Assembly: GCA_030756895.1 (NCBI GenBank)
Contig: JAVBIX010000006.1
Span: forward strand, 1-36,993
Origin: Synechococcus sp. SP2 MAG
GTDB lineage: Bacteria; Cyanobacteriota; Cyanobacteriia; PCC-6307; Cyanobiaceae
DNA length: 36,993 bases
Reading direction: 5' to 3'
The position numbers and the translations under genes are program-made. Below, one piece after another: positions 1-9,208 of this stretch (position 1 is its first letter; each line of letters starts with the position of its first letter). The notes beneath the pieces are model-generated. The model searched no databases and was not told where the DNA came from. It saw only the letters and a list, made by a program, of their open reading frames with translations.

Positions 1-54
<54 letters not shown>

Positions 55-86
55 TGACTGACAGCAATCGCCTCAGCCTGAGTGTC

Positions 87-470
87 TCAGAAACCCTTGC
101 GCTCTAATGCTTCTGTTAGGCGAGTGATCGCAGAAGCTAGTTGCGCTTGGGGATCGGGTTTGGTTTCAGCAACGACATCTTGCTTGCGTTTAGACGCCTC
201 GATTGTTCTCACAATCAGGAAGCACACAAAGGCGATCACGACGAAGTTGATGATCGCCACAATCACGCTGCCTGCAGGCCAGGAATTGATCGAGTCCACA
301 TTGGCGGCCTTCAAGGCCGGTTCAAGCGCATTGGTCGTGATTAAGGTCACAACAGAGCCAACCACCTTGCCGAAAGCTCCTGCAATCACAACGGCAATGG
401 CGAGATCAACCACATTGCCTTTGTTGATAAACGCTTTGAAGTCTGCAAATAAACCAGGCTTGCGAGTCAT
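87..470 (-). CDS. mscL: Large-conductance mechanosensitive channel MscL
   Basis: MscL is a homopentameric inner-membrane channel that opens on membrane tension and releases solutes during hypo-osmotic shock. At 127 residues this protein is close to the usual 130-150. It shows the canonical order: a short amphipathic N-terminus containing FKAFINKGNVVDLAIAVVIA, the TM1 pore helix (about residues 19-45), a periplasmic loop, TM2 near SVIVAIINFVVIAFVCFLIV (about 66-90), and a charged cytoplasmic C-terminal helix ending ALERKGF. The gene is monocistronic and its 3' end faces the tRNA 32 bases away, with no clear hairpin between them. Osmotic release is a plausible need for a marine cell holding compatible solutes. 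The family call is secure. Confidence 0.96.
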   Translation of the reverse strand: MTRKPGLFADFKAFINKGNVVDLAIAVVIAGAFGKVVGSVVTLITTNALEPALKAANVDSINSWPAGSVIVAIINFVVIAFVCFLIVRTIEASKRKQDVVAETKPDPQAQLASAITRLTEALERKGF

Positions 471-612
471 TGAAGGTTTGAACTGATGCCTCTTGGATAG
501 TCATTCAGGCTGAACTTTTCCTGCTCATAGAAACAAATTGATGGATTGTCTTGAATGGCTGGGGTAGCCAGATGCCTGACCCCCGCTATTTTTGAGGGTG
601 TGAACCGGTTCC

Positions 613-966
613 ATGACCCAGCTTCACGAGCTTCGGCTGCGGCTTTTGGTTCAGCAGGAAAGCGAGCGCATCGCTGCCAGCCAGCCAACCGACCTGGACT
701 TGTCTGTGGTGCAAGCGCGCTGCCTCTGCTGGCTCGCCCTCTTGGCGGAAGCCCATGAAGATCAGGCCAGTGACGCTGAGAGTCGTGGAGACACTGAACA
801 AGCGATGGGTTGGTTTGCGGATTCCATGCGTTTGCGCGATGCGCTCAATGTGGTGAGCTCGATCGAAATTCCATTGCCTGGGGTCGTGGACAGGGATGGA
901 GAGCCGTTCGGCGATCAGCTTGGTGATCGGTCTGGGTTCGATCAGGATCCGCCGTTAGCGGCCTGA
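613..966 (+). CDS. Conserved small soluble protein, unknown function
   Basis: This 117-residue protein starts at ATG 613 with MTQLHELRLRLLVQQESERI. The first 80 residues are predicted helical and rich in Leu, Ala, Glu and Gln, with ALLAEAHEDQASDAESRG in the middle. The C-terminal third is looser and acidic (DRDGEPFGDQLGDRSGFDQD). There is no signal peptide, membrane segment or catalytic motif. It is followed after 36 bases by another small plus-strand gene and the two may be co-transcribed. I do not recognise the family. It resembles the lineage-restricted small proteins common in picocyanobacteria, but that is an impression. Confidence 0.6.
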   Translation: MTQLHELRLRLLVQQESERIAASQPTDLDLSVVQARCLCWLALLAEAHEDQASDAESRGDTEQAMGWFADSMRLRDALNVVSSIEIPLPGVVDRDGEPFGDQLGDRSGFDQDPPLAA

Positions 967-1002
967 TCAGGTGCCATGATGGTTACTAACTGAGGGTCTG
1001 CT

Positions 1003-1458
1003 TTGCCTGAAGAGCCCTGTCAATGTCCGGACTGTCAACGCTTCTATCGCGAGCATGACCGTCTGATCAGAGAGTCACCAACGTTGCGTCAGCAGCAAGA
1101 GCTGAGTTGGGCGGCCCTTCAAGCGTTCAGAACCTTGTCTGGCCGAGTTCTGGAGGATCTACAAAAGCAGCACGGCACTCCGGGCGCTGACGCCCAAACC
1201 CATGCCACCCCGATTGGTGGTGGAGAAGAGCCTGCTGATGCGATCCATCAGGCGATGGCTGATCTAGAAAACATCAACGCTCACTTGTTTTCAATCGAAG
1301 CGTTGATGGAGCGCATCTTTGATGTGCGCGTGCCCGATGACATTGAACAAAAATTTAGGGAGCTGGCCGGTGAGCTCGCCCCAGACCCCCTCAATGCTGA
1401 TCGTCTGCGCTTGAATCGTTTGTTGCACCAAACCCCTGATCTTCCCGATCGCAGCTGA
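1003..1458 (+). CDS. Conserved hypothetical protein with N-terminal Cys cluster
   Basis: The frame opens at TTG 1003 and gives 151 residues. The N-terminus PCQCPDCQRFYREHDRLIRE has three cysteines in a C-x-C-x2-C arrangement that could bind a metal, though a fourth ligand is not obvious. The rest is strongly helical and charged, with a likely coiled coil around QQELSWAALQAFRTLSGRVL and a second helical stretch at INAHLFSIEALMERIFDVRV. There is no membrane segment or signal peptide. TTG is the only start that keeps the Cys cluster, because the upstream ATGs at 976 and 979 reach a stop within a few codons. A strong terminator follows about 50 bases after the stop. Function unknown. Confidence 0.62.
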   Translation: MPEEPCQCPDCQRFYREHDRLIRESPTLRQQQELSWAALQAFRTLSGRVLEDLQKQHGTPGADAQTHATPIGGGEEPADAIHQAMADLENINAHLFSIEALMERIFDVRVPDDIEQKFRELAGELAPDPLNADRLRLNRLLHQTPDLPDRS

Positions 1459-1511
1459 ACGAACTGGGACTGTTCAACATTAATTGAAGGGCGAGAGTCG
1501 TTTGCACAATA

Positions 1512-1544
1512 AAAAACCCCTCGAAATGTTCTCGAGGGGTTTTT
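1512..1544. terminator. Bidirectional rho-independent terminator
   Basis: A perfect 13-bp inverted repeat, with arms at 1512-1524 and 1532-1544, flanks a 7-base loop. The GC core is CCCCTCGA/TCGAGGGG. It carries A5 on the left and T5 on the right, so it can terminate transcription from both directions. It sits between the convergent ends of the plus gene ending at 1458 and glgP ending at 1587. It is the only convincing intrinsic terminator I could find in the window. Confidence 0.92.
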
Positions 1545-1586
1545 AAATGTTGGTCTTAATCCAAAACATTCATGGCGTGGAGTGGA

Positions 1587-4112
1587 CTACTCAGGCACAT
1601 CGCAGGTGATTTCAACTGGCATGGGTTCTACCTTCCAGATGTCACGGCAGTAGTCACGGATCGAGCGATCCGATGAGAAGAAGCCGCTTCTAGCGCTGTT
1701 CAACACCGACATCTGATTCCAGTGATGGCGATCGCTCCAGGCCAGGCTCACGGCATCTTGAGCGCGTAAGTAATCGGCGAAATCAGCCATCACAAAGAAC
1801 GGATCATTCCCCATGAGGTTGTCGATCAGAGGACGGAATAATTCACCATCGCCATTACTGAAGTGACCCATTTTCACTAAGTGGATGGCCTCAGCGAGCT
1901 CAGGAACAGATTCAACAACCTCCCAGGGCCTATAACCACTTTGCTGAAGAGCAGCAATCCCTTCCACGGTTTTGCCAAATAGGAAGAAGTTTTCTGGACC
2001 CACGTGCTCACGGATTTCCACGTTGGCGCCATCGAGGGTGCCAATCGTGAGCGCTCCATTCATCGCGAACTTCATGTTGCCAGTGCCTGAGGCTTCCTTA
2101 CCGGCAGTGGAAATCTGTTCGGAAAGGTCCGAAGCGGGATACACCTGTTCGCCCAGCTTGACGTTGTAATCAGCGAGGAATACCACCCGTAGCCGTCCGT
2201 CCATATCCGGGTCAGCATTGATTGTTTCGGCAATGCCATTGATGAAGCGGATGATCAACTTGGCCATGTAGTAGCCAGGTGCCGCCTTTCCTCCAAAAAT
2301 CACCGTGCGTGGTGCCATGCCATCGGCCTGGCCATTTTTGATCCTGAGGTATTGCGTGATCACCTGCAGAGCGTTGAGGTGTTGGCGTTTGTACTCATGG
2401 ATGCGCTTCACCTGCACATCAAACAGGCTGGATGGATCCACCAACACGCCCGTGTTGCGGTGGATGTAGGTCGAAAGCTTGCGCTTCACGGAGAGCTTGG
2501 TGTCCTCCCATTGCGTAAGGAAGCCAGTGTCGTTCTGGCGATCCTCAAGCTTGCGCAGGAGCTCCATGTTGGTGACCCAGTCGGGGCCTACATGCTCATC
2601 AAGCAGGGAGGAGAGTCCTGGATTGGAGAGTGCAACCCAGCGCCTGGGTGTGACGCCATTGGTCACGTTGGTGAATTTTTCGGGCCATAGCTCTGCAAAT
2701 TCAGGCATCAGCTGCTCACGCACCAAGTCGGAGTGAAGCGCTGCGACGCCATTCACGTGATGGGCGCCAATGGTGGCGAGGTGGGCCATGCGGATCGACT
2801 TACCGCCATCCTCATCAATGATTGAAAGTTTGCGCTGAATGGCCTCGTTGCCTGGGTAGCGCAAGCGCACCTGCTGCAAGAAGCGGCGATTGATTTCGTA
2901 GATCAGTTCGAGGTGCCTGGGCAGCAGGCTCCCAAACAGGTTGAGATCCCATTTCTCGAGAGCTTCGGGAAGCAAGGTGTGGTTGGTGTAAGCCACGGAA
3001 CGGCGGGTGATGTCCCACGCCTTATCCCATTCCATGTGGCGATCATCGATCAGCAGACGCATCAGCTCTGCTACCGCGATGGCGGGGTGGGTGTCGTTGA
3101 GCTGAACGGTCCAGTACTCAGGGAAGTCGTCAACGGACAGCCCACGGTTATCGAGGCTGCGCAGCATGTCCTGAAGGGAGCAGCTCACAAAGAAGTGCTG
3201 CTGTTTCAGGCGCAGGCGTCGGCCCTCATCGGTGCCGTCGTTCGGATACAGCACTTTGGAGAGGGTTTCGCTGCCCACCTTTTCTTCCACAGCGCCGTAG
3301 TAATCGCCGATGTTGAAGGCGTAGAAATCAAAGCTTTCTGTGGCATCGGCGCGCCAGAGACGCAGGCGATCGCAGGTGTTCACGCGGTAGCCGAGAACGG
3401 GCACATCATGGGGTACGCCAATGGCGTGATCCGATGGAATCCAGCGCGAGCGGTAGTTGCCTTTGTCGTCGAGGTAGCTCTCAGTACGGCCGCCAAAACC
3501 TACAAAACAGGCCTGATCGGGTTGGGGCAGTTCCCAGGGCCAACCGCCCTTCAGCCACTTGTCAGTGACCTCCACCTGCCAACCATCGCGGATCAGCTGA
3601 TCAAAAATTCCAAATTCGTAGCGGATGCCATAGCCCGTGGCAGGAATTTGCAGGCTTGCGAGCGACTCCATGTAGCAAGCGGCTAAGCGCCCAAGGCCGC
3701 CATTGCCAAGGCCTGGCTCTTCTTCCACTTCGATGATCTGTTGCAGGGATTCAATCCCGAAGCGTTTCACGGCTTCTTCTGCTTCGTTCTGGATTCCCAA
3801 ATTGAGCAGGTTGTTGGCCAGTTGCGGTCCAATCAGGAACTCCGCAGACAAATAGGCCACCGTTTTTTGCGGTCGAGCCCGAATTGCTTCAATGCTGGCC
3901 AGATAACGGGTCATCAGCCGATCGCGCACGGCATAGCTCAGAGCCATGTACAGGTCATGGCGGCTCGCAGATGGTGCAAGCTTCCCAAGCGTGAAGAACA
4001 GATGTTCTGTCATGCCGTCGAACACGGCATCAGCATCCAAACCAGCCCGTTCTGGGTCGGCGTAGCAACCAGGAGTTGGAAGGCGAAGATCGAGGGGTTC
4101 GGAGCTGCTCAT
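1587..4112 (-). CDS. glgP: Glycogen/alpha-glucan phosphorylase
   Basis: This enzyme releases glucose-1-phosphate from the non-reducing ends of glycogen using phosphate and pyridoxal phosphate, mobilising glycogen stored in the light. It has 841 residues, matching full-length bacterial phosphorylases. Family landmarks include LGNGGLGRLAACYMESLA in the N-terminal domain, VQLNDTHPAIAVAELMRL, and DVQVKRIHEYKRQHLNALQV. The PLP site is EASGTGNMKFAMNGALTIGT, with the Schiff-base lysine at K681 counted from ATG 4112. The protein is cytoplasmic. The gene is monocistronic, ends at the bidirectional terminator, and is divergent from the antiporter gene with a 219-base shared upstream region. No key residue appears missing. 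Confidence 0.98.
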   Translation of the reverse strand: MSSSEPLDLRLPTPGCYADPERAGLDADAVFDGMTEHLFFTLGKLAPSASRHDLYMALSYAVRDRLMTRYLASIEAIRARPQKTVAYLSAEFLIGPQLANNLLNLGIQNEAEEAVKRFGIESLQQIIEVEEEPGLGNGGLGRLAACYMESLASLQIPATGYGIRYEFGIFDQLIRDGWQVEVTDKWLKGGWPWELPQPDQACFVGFGGRTESYLDDKGNYRSRWIPSDHAIGVPHDVPVLGYRVNTCDRLRLWRADATESFDFYAFNIGDYYGAVEEKVGSETLSKVLYPNDGTDEGRRLRLKQQHFFVSCSLQDMLRSLDNRGLSVDDFPEYWTVQLNDTHPAIAVAELMRLLIDDRHMEWDKAWDITRRSVAYTNHTLLPEALEKWDLNLFGSLLPRHLELIYEINRRFLQQVRLRYPGNEAIQRKLSIIDEDGGKSIRMAHLATIGAHHVNGVAALHSDLVREQLMPEFAELWPEKFTNVTNGVTPRRWVALSNPGLSSLLDEHVGPDWVTNMELLRKLEDRQNDTGFLTQWEDTKLSVKRKLSTYIHRNTGVLVDPSSLFDVQVKRIHEYKRQHLNALQVITQYLRIKNGQADGMAPRTVIFGGKAAPGYYMAKLIIRFINGIAETINADPDMDGRLRVVFLADYNVKLGEQVYPASDLSEQISTAGKEASGTGNMKFAMNGALTIGTLDGANVEIREHVGPENFFLFGKTVEGIAALQQSGYRPWEVVESVPELAEAIHLVKMGHFSNGDGELFRPLIDNLMGNDPFFVMADFADYLRAQDAVSLAWSDRHHWNQMSVLNSARSGFFSSDRSIRDYCRDIWKVEPMPVEITCDVPE

Positions 4113-4331
4113 GGAGGGAGAAATATGGCGAATGCGTTTTGTGTTGGATCAAGTGTGGTGGTATTGAGCCAAGAAAGCTTGAAACGGTGCAGGAACTGTG
4201 ACCGAGTCTTTGGGTTCAGCCGTCTTTTAGAAGGTTGCTTACGCGGCCTCTTTTTTGTTGCCATCAGCAAGCACACGTTCGCAATGCGCGGCCGCTGCCC
4301 ACGTTTGCCCTTATGGTCCCGCTGAGAAAAC

Positions 4332-5738
4332 ATGCCGATTCCGATGCTCGCTGCTGCGATGCCGCCCGTTCTCATGCCTCTAATGGCTGAACTATCAGCC
4401 CACAACCTCGAGATGGCGGGCACCTTGATTGGGGTTGGCCGCTTCATGCTGATTTTCGTGGCGGCGCGTGCGCTGGCTGAAATTCTGGTTCGGCTCCAGC
4501 TCCCCACGATTTTGGGAGAGCTGCTGGCTGGTGTCTTGATCGGCGCCTCTGGTCTGCACCTTTTAGTGCCGCCAGAAACCCAAGTGGAGCTGAGCAACGG
4601 CTTGGTCAGCCTGCTCAGCTCCCTGGGCAATGTGCCCGCCGAATCGGTCACGGAGCTCTACAACGAGAGCTTTCCTTCCTTAGAGGCTGTGGCCCAGCTG
4701 GGTCTGTTTGCCCTCCTGTTTCTCACCGGTTTAGAAAGTGAGCTCGATGAGCTGATCGCCGTTGGAGCGCAGGCTTTTACCGTTGCTGTAGCGGGTGTGG
4801 TGTTGCCCTTTGCCCTTGGCACATGGGGGCTGATGGCCATTTTCCACGTAGGAGCGATTCCGGCGGTTTTTGCGGGTGCGTCGATGACCGCCACCAGCAT
4901 TGGTATTACCGCCAGTGTGTTTGGAGAACTCGGATATTTGAAAACGCGCGAGGGGCAGATTGTGATCGGCGCGGCCGTTCTCGATGACATTTTTGGCATC
5001 GTGATCTTGGCTGTGGTGGTGGCCTTGGGTTCAGGTGGAACCCTGGAAATTGGTCCGATCCTCAAGCTCGTCGCGGCAGCCGCTGTGTTCGTTGTGGCGG
5101 CGATTGGCTTGAGCCGCACGGCAGCCCCTGCCTTTGATTGGTTGATCGACAAGCTCAAGGCACCGGGCGAGGTGCTGGTGGCCTCCTTCGTCATCCTGGC
5201 GCTGAGCTGCTTCACCGCAACTGCGATTGGTCTGGAGGCCGCCCTTGGCGCCTTCGCGGCTGGTTTGATTCTCAGCAGCTCGAAGCACAATCACGCCATT
5301 CAGCAGGCTGTCTTGCCGATCGTGACCTTATTTGCCACGATCTTCTTTGTGCTGGTGGGTGCCGGTATGGATCTGTCGGTGATCAATCCTTCCGATCCCG
5401 CCAGCCGCACCGCCTTGATCATCGCCGCCTTCCTGTTTGTGGTTGCGGTGATCGGCAAGATTGCCGCTGGTTGGGCCTTTGTAAGCAAGCAACCCACTCG
5501 CCGCCTGGTGGTTGGGCTTGGAATGATGCCTCGCGGAGAAGTGGGTTTGATTTTCCTAGGCCTGGGCACCAGCGCAAAGCTCCTGTCTCCGTCGCTTGAG
5601 GCGGCCATCCTGTTGATGGTGATCGGCACCACCTTCCTGGCACCGGTGCTGCTCAGGTTGGTGATTGGTGGCGATAAGCCGGATGACGACGACAAGGTCG
5701 ATGGCGAGGTGGCGGCTGATCCCGTTGGTTTGATCTAG
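4332..5738 (+). CDS. CPA2-family Na+(K+)/H+ antiporter (NapA/NhaS3-like)
   Basis: This is a 468-residue polytopic membrane protein with about 12-13 hydrophobic segments and only a short acidic cytoplasmic tail (GGDKPDDDDKVDGEVAADP), so it lacks the TrkA-N domain of Kef proteins. Hallmarks are LQLPTILGELLAGVLIGASG in the first helices, GASMTATSIGITASVFGELG, and GAAVLDDIFGIVILAVV, where the Asp-Asp pair D218-D219 matches the ion-binding pair of electrogenic CPA2 exchangers. MMPRGEVGLIFLGLG near the C-terminus is also typical. It would expel Na+ in exchange for protons, which suits a marine phototroph; ion specificity and plasma versus thylakoid location cannot be read from sequence. Its stop shares the tetranucleotide CTAG with the stop of the convergent next gene. 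Confidence 0.93.
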   Translation: MPIPMLAAAMPPVLMPLMAELSAHNLEMAGTLIGVGRFMLIFVAARALAEILVRLQLPTILGELLAGVLIGASGLHLLVPPETQVELSNGLVSLLSSLGNVPAESVTELYNESFPSLEAVAQLGLFALLFLTGLESELDELIAVGAQAFTVAVAGVVLPFALGTWGLMAIFHVGAIPAVFAGASMTATSIGITASVFGELGYLKTREGQIVIGAAVLDDIFGIVILAVVVALGSGGTLEIGPILKLVAAAAVFVVAAIGLSRTAAPAFDWLIDKLKAPGEVLVASFVILALSCFTATAIGLEAALGAFAAGLILSSSKHNHAIQQAVLPIVTLFATIFFVLVGAGMDLSVINPSDPASRTALIIAAFLFVVAVIGKIAAGWAFVSKQPTRRLVVGLGMMPRGEVGLIFLGLGTSAKLLSPSLEAAILLMVIGTTFLAPVLLRLVIGGDKPDDDDKVDGEVAADPVGLI

Positions 5739-6049
5739 TCCCCTTGACCGCGGGCGACCACCAGAAACAAGCTCCAGCCAATGGTGATTAAGGCCAGGCT
5801 GGAGGCCCAGCCCGGTCCAAGCGCCCAGGCCAGGATGAGTTGGGTGATCACCCCCACAGCAAGGGCGAGCAAAAGACTGCTGATCACCAACGCGGCTTGG
5901 CGCCAGGCTCCAGAGAGGGGGCCATTCTCCAAGCTTGCCTCCAGCCGTTGCAGTGGGCCACTGAGCGGCAGGTAAAGGGCAAGAGCCCAAAACAGGCCTC
6001 CGCTGAGAGTGCTGCTTTGCAGCAGGGGCCCCATCTCGTAAGTGTCCAT
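5735..6049 (-). CDS. Small membrane protein, three predicted TM segments, unknown function
   Basis: With ATG 6049 the product is 104 residues; a TTG at 6058 in the same frame would add three residues. Hydrophobic segments are FWALALYLPLSGPL (weak), ALVISSLLLALAVGVITQLI and SLALITIGWSLFLVVA. The short linker between the first two is charged and carries LQRLEASLENG. There is no catalytic motif. It converges on the antiporter gene with a 4-base overlap (CTAG reads as TAG on both strands), so no terminator separates them. I do not recognise a named family; it looks like a picocyanobacterial conserved membrane protein. Confidence 0.6.
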   Translation of the reverse strand: MDTYEMGPLLQSSTLSGGLFWALALYLPLSGPLQRLEASLENGPLSGAWRQAALVISSLLLALAVGVITQLILAWALGPGWASSLALITIGWSLFLVVARGQGD

Positions 6050-6118
6050 CGTTGGCAAGTGCCCGGCGCTGCGGAGGAATGAACAGGATGCCTAGCATCA
6101 CCCCTCGACGGAACAAGA

Positions 6119-7042
6119 GTGGTGGGCCAGACCTGGTGGCAGTTCGAAAACCATGCAGTGCATGGTCTTTGTCAGATGCCTGATCAGCCTGAGGCCGCGG
6201 CCCAGGCCAAAACGCGACCAGCGCTGTTGCTGGTGCATGGCTTTGGCGCGTCTACCGACCATTGGCGCCACAACATCCCTGTATTGGCAAGCCAATACGA
6301 AGTGCATGCTCTGGACCTGCTTGGCTTCGGCCGCAGCGCCAAACCAGCAGGCCTCACCTACGGAGGGGCGCTTTGGCGCGACCAGTTGGTGGCCTACGTC
6401 CAGGAACGGATCGGTCGCCCCACCGTGATTGCTGGAAATTCGCTCGGCGGGTTTGCTGCCCTGGCAGCTGGTGCCGCTTTAAAAGACCAATCAGCGGGCG
6501 TGGTGCTCCTGAATGCGGCAGGGCCCTTCAGTGATGAACAGCGCGCGTCGCCCAGTGGCTGGGGCTCCATTGCTCGCCGAACGATTGGTTCAGCACTGCT
6601 CAAAAGCCCTGTGCTGCAAAGGGTTTTGTTTGAGAATTTGCGCCGGCGGTCCACGATTCGGCGCACCCTGAATCAGGTGTACGTTGATCGCACCAATGTG
6701 GACGATGCCCTGGTGGAGGCGATTCGTCTTCCGTCGCTGGATCCTGGTGCTTTTGGGGTGTTTCGCACCGTTTTTGATATTCCCAGCGGTCAACCTCTTG
6801 ATGAGTTGTTTGCCCAGCTGCAATCCCCACTCTTCTTGCTCTGGGGAATCCGTGATCCTTGGATCAATGCCGCCGGACGCCGGGAAAGTTTTCAACGTCA
6901 TGCTCCGGAGAACACCCATGAAGTGGTGTTAGAAGCCGGTCATTGTCCCCATGACGAGGTTCCGGATCAGGTGAATGAGGCCTTGCTCGATTGGCTTGGT
7001 TCCCTGCAAAGCCAACCATCCAAAGCACTCCAACTGGATTGA
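6119..7042 (+). CDS. Alpha/beta-fold hydrolase, GNSLGG type
   Basis: The 307-residue product has the complete alpha/beta-hydrolase catalytic set. The oxyanion-region motif [18 protein letters not shown] is near residue 37. The nucleophile elbow is GNSLGG with Ser108, the acid is Asp246 in WGIRDPW, and the His is H275 in [13 protein letters not shown] cap domain rich in basic residues ([17 protein letters not shown]) lies between the elbow and the acid. The GNSLGG elbow is the version seen in plant pheophytinase and its cyanobacterial relatives, but a chlorophyll-related substrate is only a guess. The gene starts at GTG 6119 or GTG 6122; no ATG gives a full N-terminus. Next gene follows after 57 bases on the same strand. 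Confidence 0.9.
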   Translation: MVGQTWWQFENHAVHGLCQMPDQPEAAAQAKTRPALLLVHGFGASTDHWRHNIPVLASQYEVHALDLLGFGRSAKPAGLTYGGALWRDQLVAYVQERIGRPTVIAGNSLGGFAALAAGAALKDQSAGVVLLNAAGPFSDEQRASPSGWGSIARRTIGSALLKSPVLQRVLFENLRRRSTIRRTLNQVYVDRTNVDDALVEAIRLPSLDPGAFGVFRTVFDIPSGQPLDELFAQLQSPLFLLWGIRDPWINAAGRRESFQRHAPENTHEVVLEAGHCPHDEVPDQVNEALLDWLGSLQSQPSKALQLD

Positions 7043-7099
7043 GCTCGATGGCTGCGCGGATCACTGCCATGAGGCCACACTGAGGAGGCTCCGGGTTTC

Positions 7100-7960
7100 A
7101 TGGCCATGACCCTTCGTCAAATGTCAACGCCGTATGCCCATTGGGAATACGTCCATCCCCAAAGTGGTGATCGCCTACGCGTGGTGCCCGAACGCGGCGG
7201 CATTGTCACCGAATGGCTCTGCAATGGTCGGGACATCCTCTATTTCGACCAGACGCGTTACGCCGACCCTAAGCAGAGCATTCGCGGTGGGATTCCTGTG
7301 TTGTTCCCGATCTGCGGCAACCTTCCCGGTGACCGCCTTCCTTTAAAGAGTGGTGAGGCCACCCTTAAGCAGCATGGTTTTGCGCGTGGCTTGCCCTGGC
7401 AGCTGGAGCTACTCGACGACCAGAGCGGCGTGCGTTTGTCTCTAACGGAGACCGAAGAGACCTTTGCGGACTATCCGTTCCGCTTCCGGCTGGAGATGGC
7501 GGTGCGTCCTGTGAGTGGTGCGCTGGAGATCACCACCACGATTGCGAATGCCAATGAAGGCGGCGAGTCGATGCCGTTCAGTTTTGGTCTCCATCCCTAC
7601 TTCAATGTGACGGACCTCAGTCGCACCAGCCTTGAAGGCTTGGCACCCCAATGCTTGAACCACCTTGTGATGGCAGAGGCTGAAACCGGCGATCAATTGA
7701 GCCGATTGCCAGAGGGGGTGGACTTTCTCACCCGCCCTGCTGGACCGGTCACCCTGGTGGATGAGGCTGCGGGCACGCGCTTGCAGCTGCAGCATCAAGC
7801 GCCCATGGATCTCACGGTGGTCTGGACCGAGCCTCCTCGCGCGATGGTCTGCCTCGAGCCCTGGACAGGTCCTCGTCAGTCCCTGATTACAGGAGACGGC
7901 AAGCTCGAGCTCGCTCCTGGCGAGAGCCTCCAGCTCAACTGCCGCTATGCGGTGAGTTGA
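7100..7960 (+). CDS. Aldose 1-epimerase family protein (galactose mutarotase-like)
   Basis: This is a 286-residue protein with the fold signature of the aldose-1-epimerase / glucose-6-phosphate 1-epimerase (YeaD) superfamily. Visible are RGGIPVLFPICGNLPGDRLP, KQHGFARGLPWQL with the His of the active site, a second His in FGLHPYFNVTDLS, and VCLEPWTGPRQSLITGDGKL with the Glu that usually acts as base. Such enzymes interconvert sugar anomers in the cytoplasm; the exact hexose or hexose-phosphate is not fixed by sequence. A GGAGG sits 11 bases before ATG 7100, so that start is preferred over ATG 7106. The last 26 bases overlap the 3' end of convergent glcE, and both reading frames are intact across the overlap. 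Confidence 0.9.
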   Translation: MAMTLRQMSTPYAHWEYVHPQSGDRLRVVPERGGIVTEWLCNGRDILYFDQTRYADPKQSIRGGIPVLFPICGNLPGDRLPLKSGEATLKQHGFARGLPWQLELLDDQSGVRLSLTETEETFADYPFRFRLEMAVRPVSGALEITTTIANANEGGESMPFSFGLHPYFNVTDLSRTSLEGLAPQCLNHLVMAEAETGDQLSRLPEGVDFLTRPAGPVTLVDEAAGTRLQLQHQAPMDLTVVWTEPPRAMVCLEPWTGPRQSLITGDGKLELAPGESLQLNCRYAVS

Positions 7961-9167
7961 AAGGCGCGGCCACCCCAGGCAACCGTCCTCTCGAGAGCTG
8001 TTGTTTCGGGTCAAACTGACGCTTCACGGCTTCAATCAGGGGGCGGGATGGGGCATCCAGCCAGGCTGGAACTGCTCCTGGCTGGGTCCCAGGTTGAATC
8101 AGCACGCTGAGCTGACCCCCTAATTCCATCACCCGTCGCCTCAGCGCTTCGATCAGGTATGCCGCTGCGGGAGAACCGCTGGGTTGCCAGGCCTCGCCGC
8201 TGCCGGCTCCAGCGGCGAACTGCCAATGCCAGCCCTTAAGAGCAGTGCATTCGCGCGAGCTGAACAAATGCTGGAGCTGGGCGGGGGGTAGGCAGAGGCG
8301 CAGCAGCCAGGGCGGATCTTCATTGCTGGCAAACCCTTCAGGGATGGGGTTCTCCCACGGCATGCGTTCGCTGCTCATGCCCTGATTGGCGGCGAGTGCC
8401 ACGAGCCGGTTGAGCTGGTCGACGACCGCACCATCACTGATGCTGGCCACGCCCAGCAGGAGCCGTGGTCCCTGGTCCGGGCGGAGCTCCCAGTCGATCC
8501 AGTCGGGTGTGAAGCTGCTGCCCACCACCTCGGCTCGGAAGGCTTCGAGTTGGCTTAAGTCACCCTCCAGAACCAGCTGACTGCGGGGTTTACGAATCGG
8601 TTGCACGCGCAAGGTGAGCCCGGTAATCAGGGCGAGGCTGCCCCAGCTGCCGCAGAGCAGGCGCATCAGGTCGTAGCCCGCCACGTTTTTCACCACCCGG
8701 CCGCCGGCACGGGCGCTCACCCCATCACTGCGGATCAAGCTGATGCCAATGATCTGGTCGCGCACGCCCAAGTGACGTTGGCGTAACCCCCCGGATAGCC
8801 CTCGGGCTACAAGTCCGCCGATCGTGCCCGCCGATGAAGGTGTGGCCATGCTGCTGCCCCAGGGCCAGTTGAGCGGAAGCCATTGCTGGTGCTCGGCCAG
8901 GGCCGTCTGGAGGTCGGCCAGGGGCATGCCCGCATCCACGGTGATGGTGAGGTCATCCACCGCATGGTCCACGATCCCTGTCAGGTGGCGCATGCTCAGC
9001 ACCGGCCCCGAATCAGCAGCGAGGGGAGGGCCCCAGTGCAGACGGCTACCCATGCCGGAAGGCACCCAGGGTTTTCCCTCGGCATGCAGGTCGGCGATGA
9101 GTTGGCCAAGCTCCTCAACAGAATTGGGTGCTAGTACCGCTATGGAAGACAACCCTTGTTCAGGCAC
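7935..9167 (-). CDS. glcE: FAD-binding subunit of glycolate oxidase/dehydrogenase, GlcE-like
   Basis: This 410-residue FAD-binding PCMH-type protein carries the GlcE hallmark GGRVVKNVAGYDLMRLLCGS followed by SLALITGLTLRV. Its FAD-domain start is GKPWVPSGMGSRLHWG, and the flavin-binding loop is SAGTIGGLVARGLSGGLR. In bacteria GlcE acts with GlcD and GlcF to oxidise glycolate to glyoxylate in photorespiratory salvage. Here glcF lies 1.4 kb away on the same strand, separated by an oppositely oriented kinase-family gene, and no glcD is in the window. The GTG at 9167 is the likely start. It leaves only 41 bases to the divergent ATG at 9209, which must hold both upstream signals. The true substrate could be another 2-hydroxy acid. 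Confidence 0.88.
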   Translation of the reverse strand: MPEQGLSSIAVLAPNSVEELGQLIADLHAEGKPWVPSGMGSRLHWGPPLAADSGPVLSMRHLTGIVDHAVDDLTITVDAGMPLADLQTALAEHQQWLPLNWPWGSSMATPSSAGTIGGLVARGLSGGLRQRHLGVRDQIIGISLIRSDGVSARAGGRVVKNVAGYDLMRLLCGSWGSLALITGLTLRVQPIRKPRSQLVLEGDLSQLEAFRAEVVGSSFTPDWIDWELRPDQGPRLLLGVASISDGAVVDQLNRLVALAANQGMSSERMPWENPIPEGFASNEDPPWLLRLCLPPAQLQHLFSSRECTALKGWHWQFAAGAGSGEAWQPSGSPAAAYLIEALRRRVMELGGQLSVLIQPGTQPGAVPAWLDAPSRPLIEAVKRQFDPKQQLSRGRLPGVAAPFNSPHSGS

Positions 9168-9208
9168 GTGAGCGAACAGGCCAGATCAGTACACCAACCG
9201 ATCGTGCC

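Noticed and set aside
2913-3686. 257-codon plus-strand frame opposite glgP
   Set aside because: It lies within the highly conserved phosphorylase coding region and has no recognisable domain or independent start signal.
3741-4325. 194-codon plus-strand frame reaching into the glgP upstream region
   Set aside because: Most of it is antisense to the glgP N-terminus and its tail covers the divergent promoter region; the composition is not protein-like.
4109-4651. 180-codon minus-strand frame upstream of glgP
   Set aside because: It overlaps the start of the antiporter gene on the other strand and would occupy the only promoter region for both genes; Ser/Pro/Arg-rich shadow.
9128-9208. N-terminal extension of the four-carbon acid-sugar kinase gene
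   Set aside because: It overlaps the glcE start and precedes the conserved IDDDPTGSQ opening, which normally lies right after the initiator.
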